A DNA stretch of 43,692 nucleotides. Origin: an uncultured Prevotellaceae bacterium. GTDB taxonomy: Bacteria > Bacteroidota > Bacteroidia > Bacteroidales > Muribaculaceae. The notes beneath the pieces are model-generated. The model saw nothing but the letters and a program-made list of their open reading frames with translations, was not told the DNA's origin and searched no databases. The position numbers and the translations under genes were made by a program. Shown in pieces: positions 1 through 8,780 of the stretch (within the stretch, counting starts at the first letter, position 1; each line of letters begins with the position of its first letter). The stretch lies in assembly GCA_947165485.1 (NCBI GenBank), contig CAMVAP010000026.1, forward strand, positions 1-43,692. The letters are read 5' to 3'.

Positions 1-93
1 CAGTGTTCCCTATGCCGTGGCTCCCGCCACGGCCCCCAGGCGGCGGCCCCGCGTCAGTGTTCCCTATGCCGTGGCTCCTGCCACGGCCCCCAG
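1..93. repeat. Two tandem copies of a 39-bp hairpin repeat, 54-bp period
   Basis: A 39-bp unit at 1-39 recurs at 55-93 with one C/T difference. Each unit contains an inverted repeat, GCCGTGG / CCACGGC (14-20 with 27-33 in the first copy), around a 6-nt loop. The GC-rich spacer (40-54) differs from the sequence after the second copy. The first copy begins at the window edge, so the array may extend to the left. Possibly a REP-like or minisatellite intergenic repeat; no function is visible. Confidence 0.7.
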
Positions 94-186
94 CAGCGGC
101 GCCGGCGGAGCCTGCCGCTATCGCCCCTATGGCTGGCGGTGGGGCGGAAAATCGCGGGGGCGGGTAAAAAAATGTGGGGGAAGGTG

Positions 187-217
187 TTGTGGGTGTGAGG
201 GATTATTTGTACCTTTG
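187..217 (+). promoter_or_regulatory. Bacteroidetes-type promoter with no clear gene behind it
   Basis: TTG at 187-189 and TACCTTTG at 210-217 are 20 bp apart, matching the Bacteroidetes -33/-7 consensus. Transcription should start near 223. The only reading frame just downstream is 22 codons (268-336), so the promoter may serve a lost gene, a leader or a small RNA. Confidence 0.5.
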
Positions 218-628
218 CGCCCAAATTTGGAACAGGCCCCCTCGTGGGCCACTCGTAATGCAGAGATATGAGCAAAATGAATTCATCGATGGAATTCACT
301 GTCTTTCAGTCGCTTGACAAGTCGGTTGTCGTGTGACGAGAGGGACTTTGAGCGCCATTGATTTTTTTTGTGTACTATCTTGACTTGCCCCGTCCACCGA
401 TCGTCCCGCTCGTGCGGGTAACACGTGTGGAGCTGTAGCACAGACCAATCAACAACATCAATTACCTGACAGGAAACGATGAAACCCTACATTTGGCTTC
501 CCCAGCCACCTCACGACGGCTCACCCAGCATGTGCCGCTCGTGCTTTCCTGCGTGTATCCCCTGATGTTCCCCACCTCTCTTTTCTCGAAAATGTAACAA
601 TCAATTAATAACATTTTTAATTTTAATA
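218..628. other. Non-coding stretch upstream of the first large gene
   Basis: No convincing gene lies here. It holds a 22-codon frame (268-336), a small hairpin CCCGC-TCGT-GCGGG (405-418), and a 28-codon frame (479-565) preceded by AGGAAA. The last 30 bases before the gene at 629 are very AT-rich. I found no good TAnnTTTG promoter close to that gene. Confidence 0.6.
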
Positions 629-3600
629 ATGATGAAAAAATTACTAACCTTTTTCTTAACTGCCCTACTGGCCTTCGGAGTCGGCTGGGCAGCAGATCTG
701 ACGTACAAGTTTACGTCGTCGTCAGCAGGAACATTAACTGGAGCTCCGTCAGGAGTCTCCGCTTCGTTTACTTCAACCTATAATGGGTTCAATAACGGAG
801 GAGCTCAACTTACTAGTGGTAATTCACTCACTTTTAAAATTATCGGATTTACATCAAGCCATAAGTTAACTGGAATAAAGATAGCTTATACAACAAATAA
901 ATCTTCTGGAAGAGGTACAGTATCAGCAAAATTGGGTACATCATCAGTTGCAGATGATTGCTCTATCGCTTACAGTGGTAGTGGTGACGGTAGATACACC
1001 GTCAATGTAGCGACAATGACAGTTACCGAAACTGCATTTAATGGTAGTGATCTCGTTCTTACTGTTAATGCGACGGAAAACTCGGTTTATGTTAATTCCT
1101 TTACAGTAAGTTATGAAGACAATGGTGGCAGTACTCCTGTTGAACCTGATGTTTATAAGAAGGTGACGAGTACTGTTGATCTTGTTGCGGGCAAGAAGTA
1201 TGTTATTCTCTATGAGAATGGCTCTTCTTCGGTCGGCATGGGTGAACTCAACACGAGTAGATATGGAACCCCTGTCACGGGATTGAGCATTGAAGATAAT
1301 AAGGTTGACATCGCCGGTACTGGTGTCATGACGATGACCCTGGGCGGCGAGAACAATGCCTGGACGCTGTACATGGACAACGCGGGAAGGTATCTGGCCA
1401 ATCAAGGTTTAACTCCATTCACTTCTTCTCAGACGGCTCCGTCTTCTGCTACTGATATTACCAAATGGACGATTACTCCAGGTGCAAGTGCCACTACGAT
1501 ACGTAATAATAATACTGAAAGTGGCAACTATAAAATTATCAGGTACTATTCTGGGAGTTCTTCTCCGGTATTCCAGTGCAACACGGCCACTTTTCAGTCG
1601 CCGGTGGCGCTGTATGTTAAATATGCTGGGCAGGTGGATGAAATCAGTTTCTCACCTGTTGCGGGCAACTATGTGGGGACACAGAATGTAGAGATTTCAT
1701 GTAATACCCCTGGCTCAACAATCTATTACACTACCGATGGCAACACGCCCACCACGTCGAGCACGGTCTATACCGGCCCGATTGAGGTGACCCAGGATAT
1801 GACCATCAAGGTGCTGGCTGTGGCTCCTGCCATGGACAGCCGTTCTGCCGAGGCAGCCTACACCATCACTGCTGCCCCTCAAACGACAACCTACGAGAAG
1901 ATCACCAGCACCGATGACCTCACCGACGGCAATTACCTGATTGTTTATGAAGATGGTAGCTTTGTTTTAGATGGAAGTCTGTCAAATCTTGACGCATCTG
2001 ATAATAGATTTGCTGTCACGATTAGTGATAATAAAATTGAAACAGACCAAAATGTTTATTTTACTTATGATGCTACAGCTCGGACATTAAAAAGTGCCAG
2101 CGGATATTACATTGGTCGGACAGCATCAAGTAACGGTTTTGATTTTGATACTGAAACGGCATATCAAAATGCTATTTCATTCAGTTCAGGGAATGCAGTT
2201 ATTGCTGGTTGTAATGTTGATGGTAACGCAACGACTGCCAAACTTCAGTATTGGAAGAGTGGAAGCAATGGTAAATTCCGCTACTATGCTTCGGTCCAAC
2301 AGTCAATCCAGCTGTATAAGCGAAAGAGCACTGAGCCTGAGTTGAGCGTTAGTAACAATGAGTTGTCGATTGACGTTCCTTATAACGAGAGCAGTGCTAA
2401 TGCCATGTTTACCGTGACGGGTGCTAACTTGAGTGACAACGTGACTGTGAACTTTAGTGGCGCAAGTGGTTTCTCGATAGATCCTTCGTCAACCACGCTC
2501 GCCATTGATGCTAATGGTAACGTATCACAGCAGTACACCGTCACTTATTCCGGAACGAGCACCGAGAATGTGGTGGCTACCATTACATTTACCTGCGGCG
2601 ACCTGACCCAGCTGGTTACCGTGACCGCCAAAAAGGAATTGCCACCACCCCCCACGATGTCGGTGTCGACCAACTCGCTGGCCGTCGGTGCTAATGGCAA
2701 TAGCTTCAACGTGACAGCCGCCAACTTGACCCAGGCACTGGCTGTTACCCCCTCGACGGGTTTTAGCGCTACCCCGACGACTATTGCTGCTGATGCTACC
2801 TATCCCGCTGCCGTCAATGTGGCCTACAGCGGTAAGGCATTAAGCGCAACGGGCACCGTTACCGTTGGTAACACTGCCGATAATCTGTCACAGACCGTCA
2901 ACGTGACCTACACCTACGACGGTGACATGTATATCGTGGGTGACCTGAACCACTCGGGTTGGGACTTTGCCAATGGCGTACAGATGACCCGTAACCAAGA
3001 TGGCACCTACAGTGCCCACGTGACCGCACAGGCTGGTGGTGAGGGCTATGCATGGCTCTATTTCACCAAGCAGGTGGGCAATGAACAGACCGTTGTCGCC
3101 AACGCCTTTGGCCCCGTGAGCGATGGCAACTGGGGTCTGACACCAAACCTCTATGGCGTGCCCTGCGCACTTGACGAGAATGGTAACTTGAACACGATTT
3201 ATATGAATCCAGGCTCCTATGAAATCGTTGTCAATCCCGCCAACAACACGTTCACCATCACGCCCAGCGTGGCTGCTCCCGTGATCACTCCCGCTACGGG
3301 CACCTATCGTGAAGCCCAGACTGTAGAGATCACTTGTGCCACTCCTGGTGCTGCCATCTATTACACTACCGATGGTATCACGCCCACCACTTCGAGCACC
3401 CTGTACAACGGCTCATTCACTGTTGACGCTACCACGACCATCACGGCCATCGCCGTGAGCAACGGTCTGACGAGCGACCCCGTCACCTCGACCATCACCA
3501 TCAAGCTCCCTGGCAGCGACGAGTTTATCCTTGTTGAGAGTACCGATGACATTACCGCTGATGACGAGTATGTGCTGGTATATACCTCAACCATCGCTGG

Positions 3601-6322
3601 TGTCAATCATGCTCATGCAATGAGTACGCATAATGGTTCATATTATATCGATGCAGAAGATGATGGTTTCATTCTTGACGGTGATGTGGTGACTGTCGAG
3701 GATGATGAAAAAGTGAACATCTTTACTCTCATTGATGCGGGAGAAGGCACTTTCTATATCAAGGATATGGATGAAAAATACATCCAGACCGCAGGAAAGG
3801 GAAATGTTAGTCGTAGCAATGACCCGATCAGCAAGTGGTCTATAACACTTGATAATAATGGTGCAGCTTCAATTTACTCAGGAGGTTGGAATTTGCAGTT
3901 CAATGCTTCAAGTCCGCGCTTTGCTTGCTATGCTGGAACTGTGCAGAATGCCAAGCTCTACAAGCGTGGCAGCACTGTCAAGGTACAGGCTCCTGTAATC
4001 ACCCCTGCTGGTGGCACGAGCAACAAGTTCTATGAGAGCGTTGATGTGGAAATCACCTGTGCGACCGAAAATGTTACCATCTATTACACCCTGGATGGCA
4101 GTACTCCCACTGCAAGCAGTGACGAGTATGATCCCGCCGAGGGTTTAACCGTTCCTTACGGCTCAGCTCCCACCACTGTCAAGGCGATTGCCATTGACGG
4201 CGAGGGTAACGTCAGCAAGGTGACTACCGTAGTTTACTATTGGGATAGGGTTAAGGTAGCTATTACTCCTGCATCCCAGCAAGTGACTAGCAATGTCGAT
4301 GTGACTATTACCCCGACTCCCAGCGACGCAACTGTGACCTACAAGGTCAATGGAGGAGCAACACAGACTTACACAGGCTCCTTCACTGTTACTGTTAATG
4401 AGGAGAACCCCGAGGTGACCGTAGTTGCTACCGCAACCAAGGGTGAATCTACAGCGACCGCTACGGCTACCTACACCTTGAAGGACGGAGGCGTTAACAG
4501 CATTGCCGAGTTTAATGCGCTGAGCACTGGTGAGGAGGTATTCTTCAAGAACCCCGTGACTGTGCTGTTTGACTATTCGCAAAATACCGATGCTACACAG
4601 GATTACATTTGGGTGAAGGACCGCACAGGCTATGCCCAGTTGTTTATCACTCCTGCATTTGACAACACCAATTTCAAACCAAAATATGAGAATGGTGATG
4701 TCATTCCTGCTGGTTTCACTGTAGTTAAGAACTATTATAGTAACGGTGGCTATTTCCAGGGCTTCTGCGATGGTGATAATAGAAGCACCTTTAAAGATGC
4801 AGAAGAAAAGGCGCTTGCCGACCCCGAGCAGGTAACCCTTACACAACTTCTTAATAGTATTCCTGACGAGAGTGGTGAGTATAGTGAATATAACAACCGC
4901 TATCTGTACATCAACAAACTGAAAGTCAGCAATATCAGTGGCTTGAACTTCAGCATTGCCACCGATGAGGATGGTGATGGAACCGCTGAGGTTTCAGGCG
5001 GATCAGCTGTTGTGGGTTATAACAAATATCATGATTGGAAGAACAAGCAGCAGGGTCAGACTGTGGGTGTCACTCTGCCTACCGATGGTCAATATTATAA
5101 TGTGACTTTCATCTTCCAGAAGTGGCAGAACGGTTATGAGATCATGCCTATAAAGTTTACTAAGTGGGAAGAGAAGAGTGTGCGTCTTGAAGATCTGGTA
5201 GATACTGGTGTTAAGAACGATACATACACGATCTCTAACGACTTGGTTGCTGTCAAGGTAACTTGGGATGACAGCCATAAGATGTTTGCCATCTTTGCCA
5301 AGGACGATGAGATGTATGCCGAAAGCAAGAAGCGTAGTGCTGAAGGCTTGAGTGAGTATGTGATCAATTATAAGAACGGAACAATCAACAATACTGTTGC
5401 TCAAGATAAATATGACCAGAGTAACTGGATTGAGATTTTGATTCCCAATGAAAATAATGTCACATTAAAGTCGAGTGCGCAATATCAAAGTACTCTCATT
5501 GAGCTGCAAGAGAAGTATGAGAATAAGATTCTGCCTGGTGGAACTATCAAGGGCGCGTATGTGGATGACTTCAATCCTACAATTCAATTGTCTGAGGCTC
5601 TTAGCAATCAATTGGAATTGAAGAATTCTCAATATGATCCCAATATCTTCTGCACGGGCAACTTCTTGATGGAGAACCTGGACAATGCTGGCGCTATAAG
5701 TTATCATGTGGCTAATGATGGCAGGTACTTCATGATGGATGCCAAGCCTCAGGAGTTCTGCATGGTCGTATGGGCCTACTATGAGGGTGGCAATAGTAAC
5801 AACTACTTTGTTGCTCCTATGCCCGAGGGAGCCGAGATCAATGGTTACGGTTTCCACGGCAGCTTCTTGGCCGATATGTCATTATGTGAGGATGTTAGGG
5901 GATTGGACAACATCGAGGTTGATGCCAATACTAACGTGGCTTCTTGCTTCTTGCCATCTAACGACAGTTCCTTTGGCAATCAGCAAAAGCTCTACGGCTT
6001 TAATGCCGTTGTTCGTAAGAATTCTGCTTATTGGAATGCACAAGGTGGCAATGGCGCACCAAGTCGCATCCGGCCCTATACTGATGCTGATGGCAATGAC
6101 AAGGAAGCTGTTCCGGCTTACATCGTTTACCCGCTTAATGTTGGGTCCAAGTCGAATGGCAATGTGACCGATGTCGAGGAGGTGAATGGCGTCAAGCTGG
6201 TCGAGAGTGTGCGTTATTACAACATCATGGGTGTGGAGAGTGAGCAGCCGTTTGAGGGTATCAATATCATTGTTACCCGTTACAATGATGGCTCGATCTC
6301 GACGACCAAGGTGCTGCGTTAA
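629..6322 (+). CDS. Giant exported multidomain surface protein with CHB_HEX-type domains and a T9SS-like C-terminal tail
   Basis: An 1897-aa exported protein with an N-terminal signal peptide (about 1-22, MMKKLLTFFLTALLAFG). A module of about 150 aa occurs three times (about 175-335, 421-567, 966-1115); each begins like STxDLxxGxxYxxVY and ends with a basic LYKR or LYVKY segment, and a beta-trefoil-like fold is possible. Chitobiase/hexosaminidase C-terminal-like domains (IYYTTDGxTPTTSS motif) lie at about 340-414, 881-962 and 1120-1205, with a weaker one at 1208-1287. Ig-like segments cover 569-764 and a SusE/F-like module 766-878. An OB-like region spans 1291-1512. The last 40 residues carry the YYNxxGxxSxxPFxGINI tail seen in three other proteins here. 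Likely cell-surface or secreted, perhaps glycan- or protein-binding; no catalytic domain is recognised. Base composition changes sharply between domains. Confidence 0.85.
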   Translation: MMKKLLTFFLTALLAFGVGWAADLTYKFTSSSAGTLTGAPSGVSASFTSTYNGFNNGGAQLTSGNSLTFKIIGFTSSHKLTGIKIAYTTNKSSGRGTVSAKLGTSSVADDCSIAYSGSGDGRYTVNVATMTVTETAFNGSDLVLTVNATENSVYVNSFTVSYEDNGGSTPVEPDVYKKVTSTVDLVAGKKYVILYENGSSSVGMGELNTSRYGTPVTGLSIEDNKVDIAGTGVMTMTLGGENNAWTLYMDNAGRYLANQGLTPFTSSQTAPSSATDITKWTITPGASATTIRNNNTESGNYKIIRYYSGSSSPVFQCNTATFQSPVALYVKYAGQVDEISFSPVAGNYVGTQNVEISCNTPGSTIYYTTDGNTPTTSSTVYTGPIEVTQDMTIKVLAVAPAMDSRSAEAAYTITAAPQTTTYEKITSTDDLTDGNYLIVYEDGSFVLDGSLSNLDASDNRFAVTISDNKIETDQNVYFTYDATARTLKSASGYYIGRTASSNGFDFDTETAYQNAISFSSGNAVIAGCNVDGNATTAKLQYWKSGSNGKFRYYASVQQSIQLYKRKSTEPELSVSNNELSIDVPYNESSANAMFTVTGANLSDNVTVNFSGASGFSIDPSSTTLAIDANGNVSQQYTVTYSGTSTENVVATITFTCGDLTQLVTVTAKKELPPPPTMSVSTNSLAVGANGNSFNVTAANLTQALAVTPSTGFSATPTTIAADATYPAAVNVAYSGKALSATGTVTVGNTADNLSQTVNVTYTYDGDMYIVGDLNHSGWDFANGVQMTRNQDGTYSAHVTAQAGGEGYAWLYFTKQVGNEQTVVANAFGPVSDGNWGLTPNLYGVPCALDENGNLNTIYMNPGSYEIVVNPANNTFTITPSVAAPVITPATGTYREAQTVEITCATPGAAIYYTTDGITPTTSSTLYNGSFTVDATTTITAIAVSNGLTSDPVTSTITIKLPGSDEFILVESTDDITADDEYVLVYTSTIAGVNHAHAMSTHNGSYYIDAEDDGFILDGDVVTVEDDEKVNIFTLIDAGEGTFYIKDMDEKYIQTAGKGNVSRSNDPISKWSITLDNNGAASIYSGGWNLQFNASSPRFACYAGTVQNAKLYKRGSTVKVQAPVITPAGGTSNKFYESVDVEITCATENVTIYYTLDGSTPTASSDEYDPAEGLTVPYGSAPTTVKAIAIDGEGNVSKVTTVVYYWDRVKVAITPASQQVTSNVDVTITPTPSDATVTYKVNGGATQTYTGSFTVTVNEENPEVTVVATATKGESTATATATYTLKDGGVNSIAEFNALSTGEEVFFKNPVTVLFDYSQNTDATQDYIWVKDRTGYAQLFITPAFDNTNFKPKYENGDVIPAGFTVVKNYYSNGGYFQGFCDGDNRSTFKDAEEKALADPEQVTLTQLLNSIPDESGEYSEYNNRYLYINKLKVSNISGLNFSIATDEDGDGTAEVSGGSAVVGYNKYHDWKNKQQGQTVGVTLPTDGQYYNVTFIFQKWQNGYEIMPIKFTKWEEKSVRLEDLVDTGVKNDTYTISNDLVAVKVTWDDSHKMFAIFAKDDEMYAESKKRSAEGLSEYVINYKNGTINNTVAQDKYDQSNWIEILIPNENNVTLKSSAQYQSTLIELQEKYENKILPGGTIKGAYVDDFNPTIQLSEALSNQLELKNSQYDPNIFCTGNFLMENLDNAGAISYHVANDGRYFMMDAKPQEFCMVVWAYYEGGNSNNYFVAPMPEGAEINGYGFHGSFLADMSLCEDVRGLDNIEVDANTNVASCFLPSNDSSFGNQQKLYGFNAVVRKNSAYWNAQGGNGAPSRIRPYTDADGNDKEAVPAYIVYPLNVGSKSNGNVTDVEEVNGVKLVESVRYYNIMGVESEQPFEGINIIVTRYNDGSISTTKVLR

Positions 6323-6344
6323 TCGCCCCTATCGATAATCATGA

Positions 6345-6381
6345 AAAATCAGGCGACCCCTCATCGGGCCGCCTGATTTTT
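6345..6381 (+). terminator. Rho-independent terminator after the giant surface protein
   Basis: The inverted repeat AATCAGGCG-CCC / GGG-CGCCTGATT with a short loop is followed by TTTTT. It lies 22 bp after the stop codon. Confidence 0.85.
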
Positions 6382-6446
6382 GTGTGCATAATTGCTTGTG
6401 ATTACAAAAAAATGGTTAAAAATGATGTAGAGAGAAAAATAATGTG

Positions 6447-6454
6447 TACATTTG
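6447..6454 (+). promoter_or_regulatory. -7 element (TACATTTG) for the BspA-like gene
   Basis: TACATTTG matches TAnnTTTG and lies 45 bp before the start codon. The expected -33 position shows no TTTG, so only the -7 half is supported. Confidence 0.5.
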
Positions 6455-6498
6455 CAGGTTAGTATAATGGAATAACAACCAAACAAACGAAATACAAA

Positions 6499-8604
6499 AT
6501 GCGCAAATTGTTTTTCATGCTGCTGTTGGCAGCAATCACATCACTGACAGGCCAAGCCCTGAACATCGACAATACCGCGGGTCAGCTGGCCCAGGCTGTC
6601 GATGGCGAGCTTGACATCACAACCCTGGTGGTGAACGGCACGATTGATGCCCGCGACTTCCAGTTTATCACCAACAATCTGGATGAATTGACCACCTTGG
6701 ACCTGAGTAATGCGACAATTGTTGCCTTCAACAAGGGCACCGCCCTGTATGGCACGGTCACCGACTATGCTGGCAACATGATTCCCCGCACGGCCTTCTT
6801 TGGCAAGAAGCTCACGAGCGTGACGCTGCCGGCTAATCTGGAGGCTATCGGCTATGCCGCCTTTGCCGGCTGCTACCAGCTGCAACAAGTCACCATCCCC
6901 GAGACGGTTGCCTTTATCGACGACTATGCCTTTGCTGGCAGTGCGTTGACCACGGTCACCGTGCCCCAGTCGGTCGAGGTGATGGGCAAGGGCGTGTTCT
7001 CGCGCTGCGAGGCCATGACCAGTGCGGTCATCGAGTCGCGCTTCATTGGCGACTTTGCCTTCCTGGGTGACTATGCGTTGAGCAATGTCACCGTCGGTCC
7101 GCGCGTGAACATGATTGGCCGTGGAGCCTTCAACGGTTGCACCGCCTTGCAGACGCTTAACCTGGACCCCGCCTGCCGCATGAGCCGCATCGATGAGGAA
7201 GCCTTCATCAATTCTGGTCTTGCCGACATCGATGTGCGTGGCTTGGGCCTCGGCACCATCGGCGACTGGGCCTTTGCCCAGACTCAACTGTCGCACTTCA
7301 ACATGAGCCGCGAGATGACTACGCTGGGCGAGGGCGTTCTGGCACACAACCCGCAGCTTGCCAGCGTGGTGATGCCCACCGTGGGTCACGCCAGTGGCAA
7401 CAACACGGGCCGTGGCAACAACGACAGCGCCAATCCCCGCTTGAACGCTCCCGGCGTGCAGCGCACGTTGAACAAGGTGCCTGACTTCACCTTTGCCGGC
7501 GACGGCAACCTCAACCCCGGCAAGATGTTGCGTCAGGGCGTTGAAGAGATTGGCAATTATGCCTTCTACAACGTGAGTGCCGACATCGACACCATGCGCC
7601 TGCCCGCTTCGGTGGCCTATCTGGGCGACCGCGCGATGGCCGGCATGACGGGCATGAGAACCCTCAAGGTGGATGCCACCAGTGTTCCCGACCTGGGCAA
7701 CGAGGTGTGGGCAGGCGTGAATCAGTCTGTCGTGCCCCTGATCACCCCGAGCGAGAGCACCGTGCTCTACAAGGAGGCTGACCAGTGGATGAACTTCTTC
7801 TTTGAGGCCGACTTCCTGCTTGGTGACGTGAATGGTGATGGTGTTGTGGCCATCAGCGATATTACCGTGCTGATTGACTACCTGCTCTCAGGTTCAGGCG
7901 ACATCAATGAGCCGGCTTCCGACATCGATGGTAATGGCAGCGTGAGCATTGCCGATGTCACCGCACTCACCGATATGCTGCTGAGTGGTGGTGCCAAGGG
8001 GGTTGCCAAGTTCAATGCCCTGGGTGACCGCATCAGCCCCACCAGCGACGCACTGGCCTTCTCGGCCGTGAGTCTGGCTCCTGGTGAGACCCGCACCATC
8101 GAGGTGGCTCTGAACAGCGACGAGCGCGAGTACCTGGCCATGCAGTGCAGCCTCATTCTGCCCGAGGGCGTTGAGCTGGTTGCAGTCAACGGCATCGAGC
8201 GCGGCAACAACCACATCTATGCCATGCGTCACAACGGTGAGGAGACCAACGCTTATAGCCTGATCGGTGTCTCGATGAATTTGGACAAGTATGCTGGTCA
8301 TGAGGGCAACATCATGAGCCTCACGCTGGCCGCCAGCGATGAGTTTGATGGCCGCGATGCCGAACTCATGCTGACCGAGGTGATTCTGGTAGATACCCAC
8401 CACAAGATGTTTGCCGCCGGCAACAGCCTTGCCAAGGTGGACGAGACCACTGCCATCGAGCAAGTGAACGCCAACAAGGAAATCGCCAGCGTGCGTTACA
8501 TTAACGTGGCTGGTCAGGAGAGTGAGCGTCCCTTCGACGGCATCAACATCGTAGTGACAACCTACAACGACGGCACCACCACGACCACTAAGGTGCTCAA
8601 GTAA
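6499..8604 (+). CDS. Exported BspA-like leucine-rich repeat protein with dockerin and cohesin-like domains
   Basis: A 701-aa exported protein. The signal peptide is about residues 1-20. Residues about 85-430 form BspA/LRR_5-type repeats (I-x-xx-AFxGCxxLxxVxIP pattern). A two-repeat calcium-binding dockerin type I segment follows at about 434-495 (GDVNGDG...SDITVLIDYLL and DIDGNG...ADVTALTDMLL). Residues about 500-655 look like a cohesin or related beta-sandwich (LAPGETRTIEVALNS, LPEGVEL). The last 37 residues are the shared tail (YINxxGxESxRPFDGINI, ending KVLK). LRR_5 proteins of this type are usually surface adhesins; here the dockerin/cohesin pair may mediate assembly or be purely structural. 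It has its own -7 element and is bounded by terminators on both sides, so it is probably monocistronic. Confidence 0.88.
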   Translation: MRKLFFMLLLAAITSLTGQALNIDNTAGQLAQAVDGELDITTLVVNGTIDARDFQFITNNLDELTTLDLSNATIVAFNKGTALYGTVTDYAGNMIPRTAFFGKKLTSVTLPANLEAIGYAAFAGCYQLQQVTIPETVAFIDDYAFAGSALTTVTVPQSVEVMGKGVFSRCEAMTSAVIESRFIGDFAFLGDYALSNVTVGPRVNMIGRGAFNGCTALQTLNLDPACRMSRIDEEAFINSGLADIDVRGLGLGTIGDWAFAQTQLSHFNMSREMTTLGEGVLAHNPQLASVVMPTVGHASGNNTGRGNNDSANPRLNAPGVQRTLNKVPDFTFAGDGNLNPGKMLRQGVEEIGNYAFYNVSADIDTMRLPASVAYLGDRAMAGMTGMRTLKVDATSVPDLGNEVWAGVNQSVVPLITPSESTVLYKEADQWMNFFFEADFLLGDVNGDGVVAISDITVLIDYLLSGSGDINEPASDIDGNGSVSIADVTALTDMLLSGGAKGVAKFNALGDRISPTSDALAFSAVSLAPGETRTIEVALNSDEREYLAMQCSLILPEGVELVAVNGIERGNNHIYAMRHNGEETNAYSLIGVSMNLDKYAGHEGNIMSLTLAASDEFDGRDAELMLTEVILVDTHHKMFAAGNSLAKVDETTAIEQVNANKEIASVRYINVAGQESERPFDGINIVVTTYNDGTTTTTKVLK

Positions 8605-8629
8605 AGCAGCCAACAGGCTAGAGAAACAA

Positions 8630-8670
8630 CCAGGCGGCCCTTATCGATGAGGGTCGCCTGGCCGTTTTCT
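8630..8670 (+). terminator. Terminator after the BspA-like gene
   Basis: CCAGGCG-GCCC (8630-8640) pairs with GGG-TCGCCTGG (8651-8661) and is followed by a short T-rich run (GTTTTCT). The stem sequence resembles that of the previous gene's terminator (CAGGCG core). Confidence 0.8.
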
Positions 8671-8674
8671 AGTA

Positions 8675-8780
8675 GATTTAAGTTTCGCAAGTAAATAACT
8701 TGCTCACTGATTAGTAAATCGCATAGTTGGTGTCCGTGGGGGGTGAAGTCCCGTTAGGGACGACCAGGGTTAATGAACCC
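8675..8780. repeat. Cluster of small palindromes in a convergent intergenic region
   Basis: Three inverted repeats lie close together: GCAAGT-AAATA-ACTTGC (8687-8703, with GATTTA/TAAATC further out at 8675-8680 and 8715-8720), GTCCC-GTTA-GGGAC (8748-8761), and GGGTT-AATG-AACCC (8767-8780). The last contains the stop codon of the minus-strand glycosyltransferase. It could end that transcript or be a fragment of a dispersed repeat. Confidence 0.55.

Noticed and set aside
1-93. CRISPR array at the left edge
   Set aside because: Units are GC-rich hairpins with a 15-bp GC-rich spacer, too short for CRISPR spacers, and no cas genes are present.
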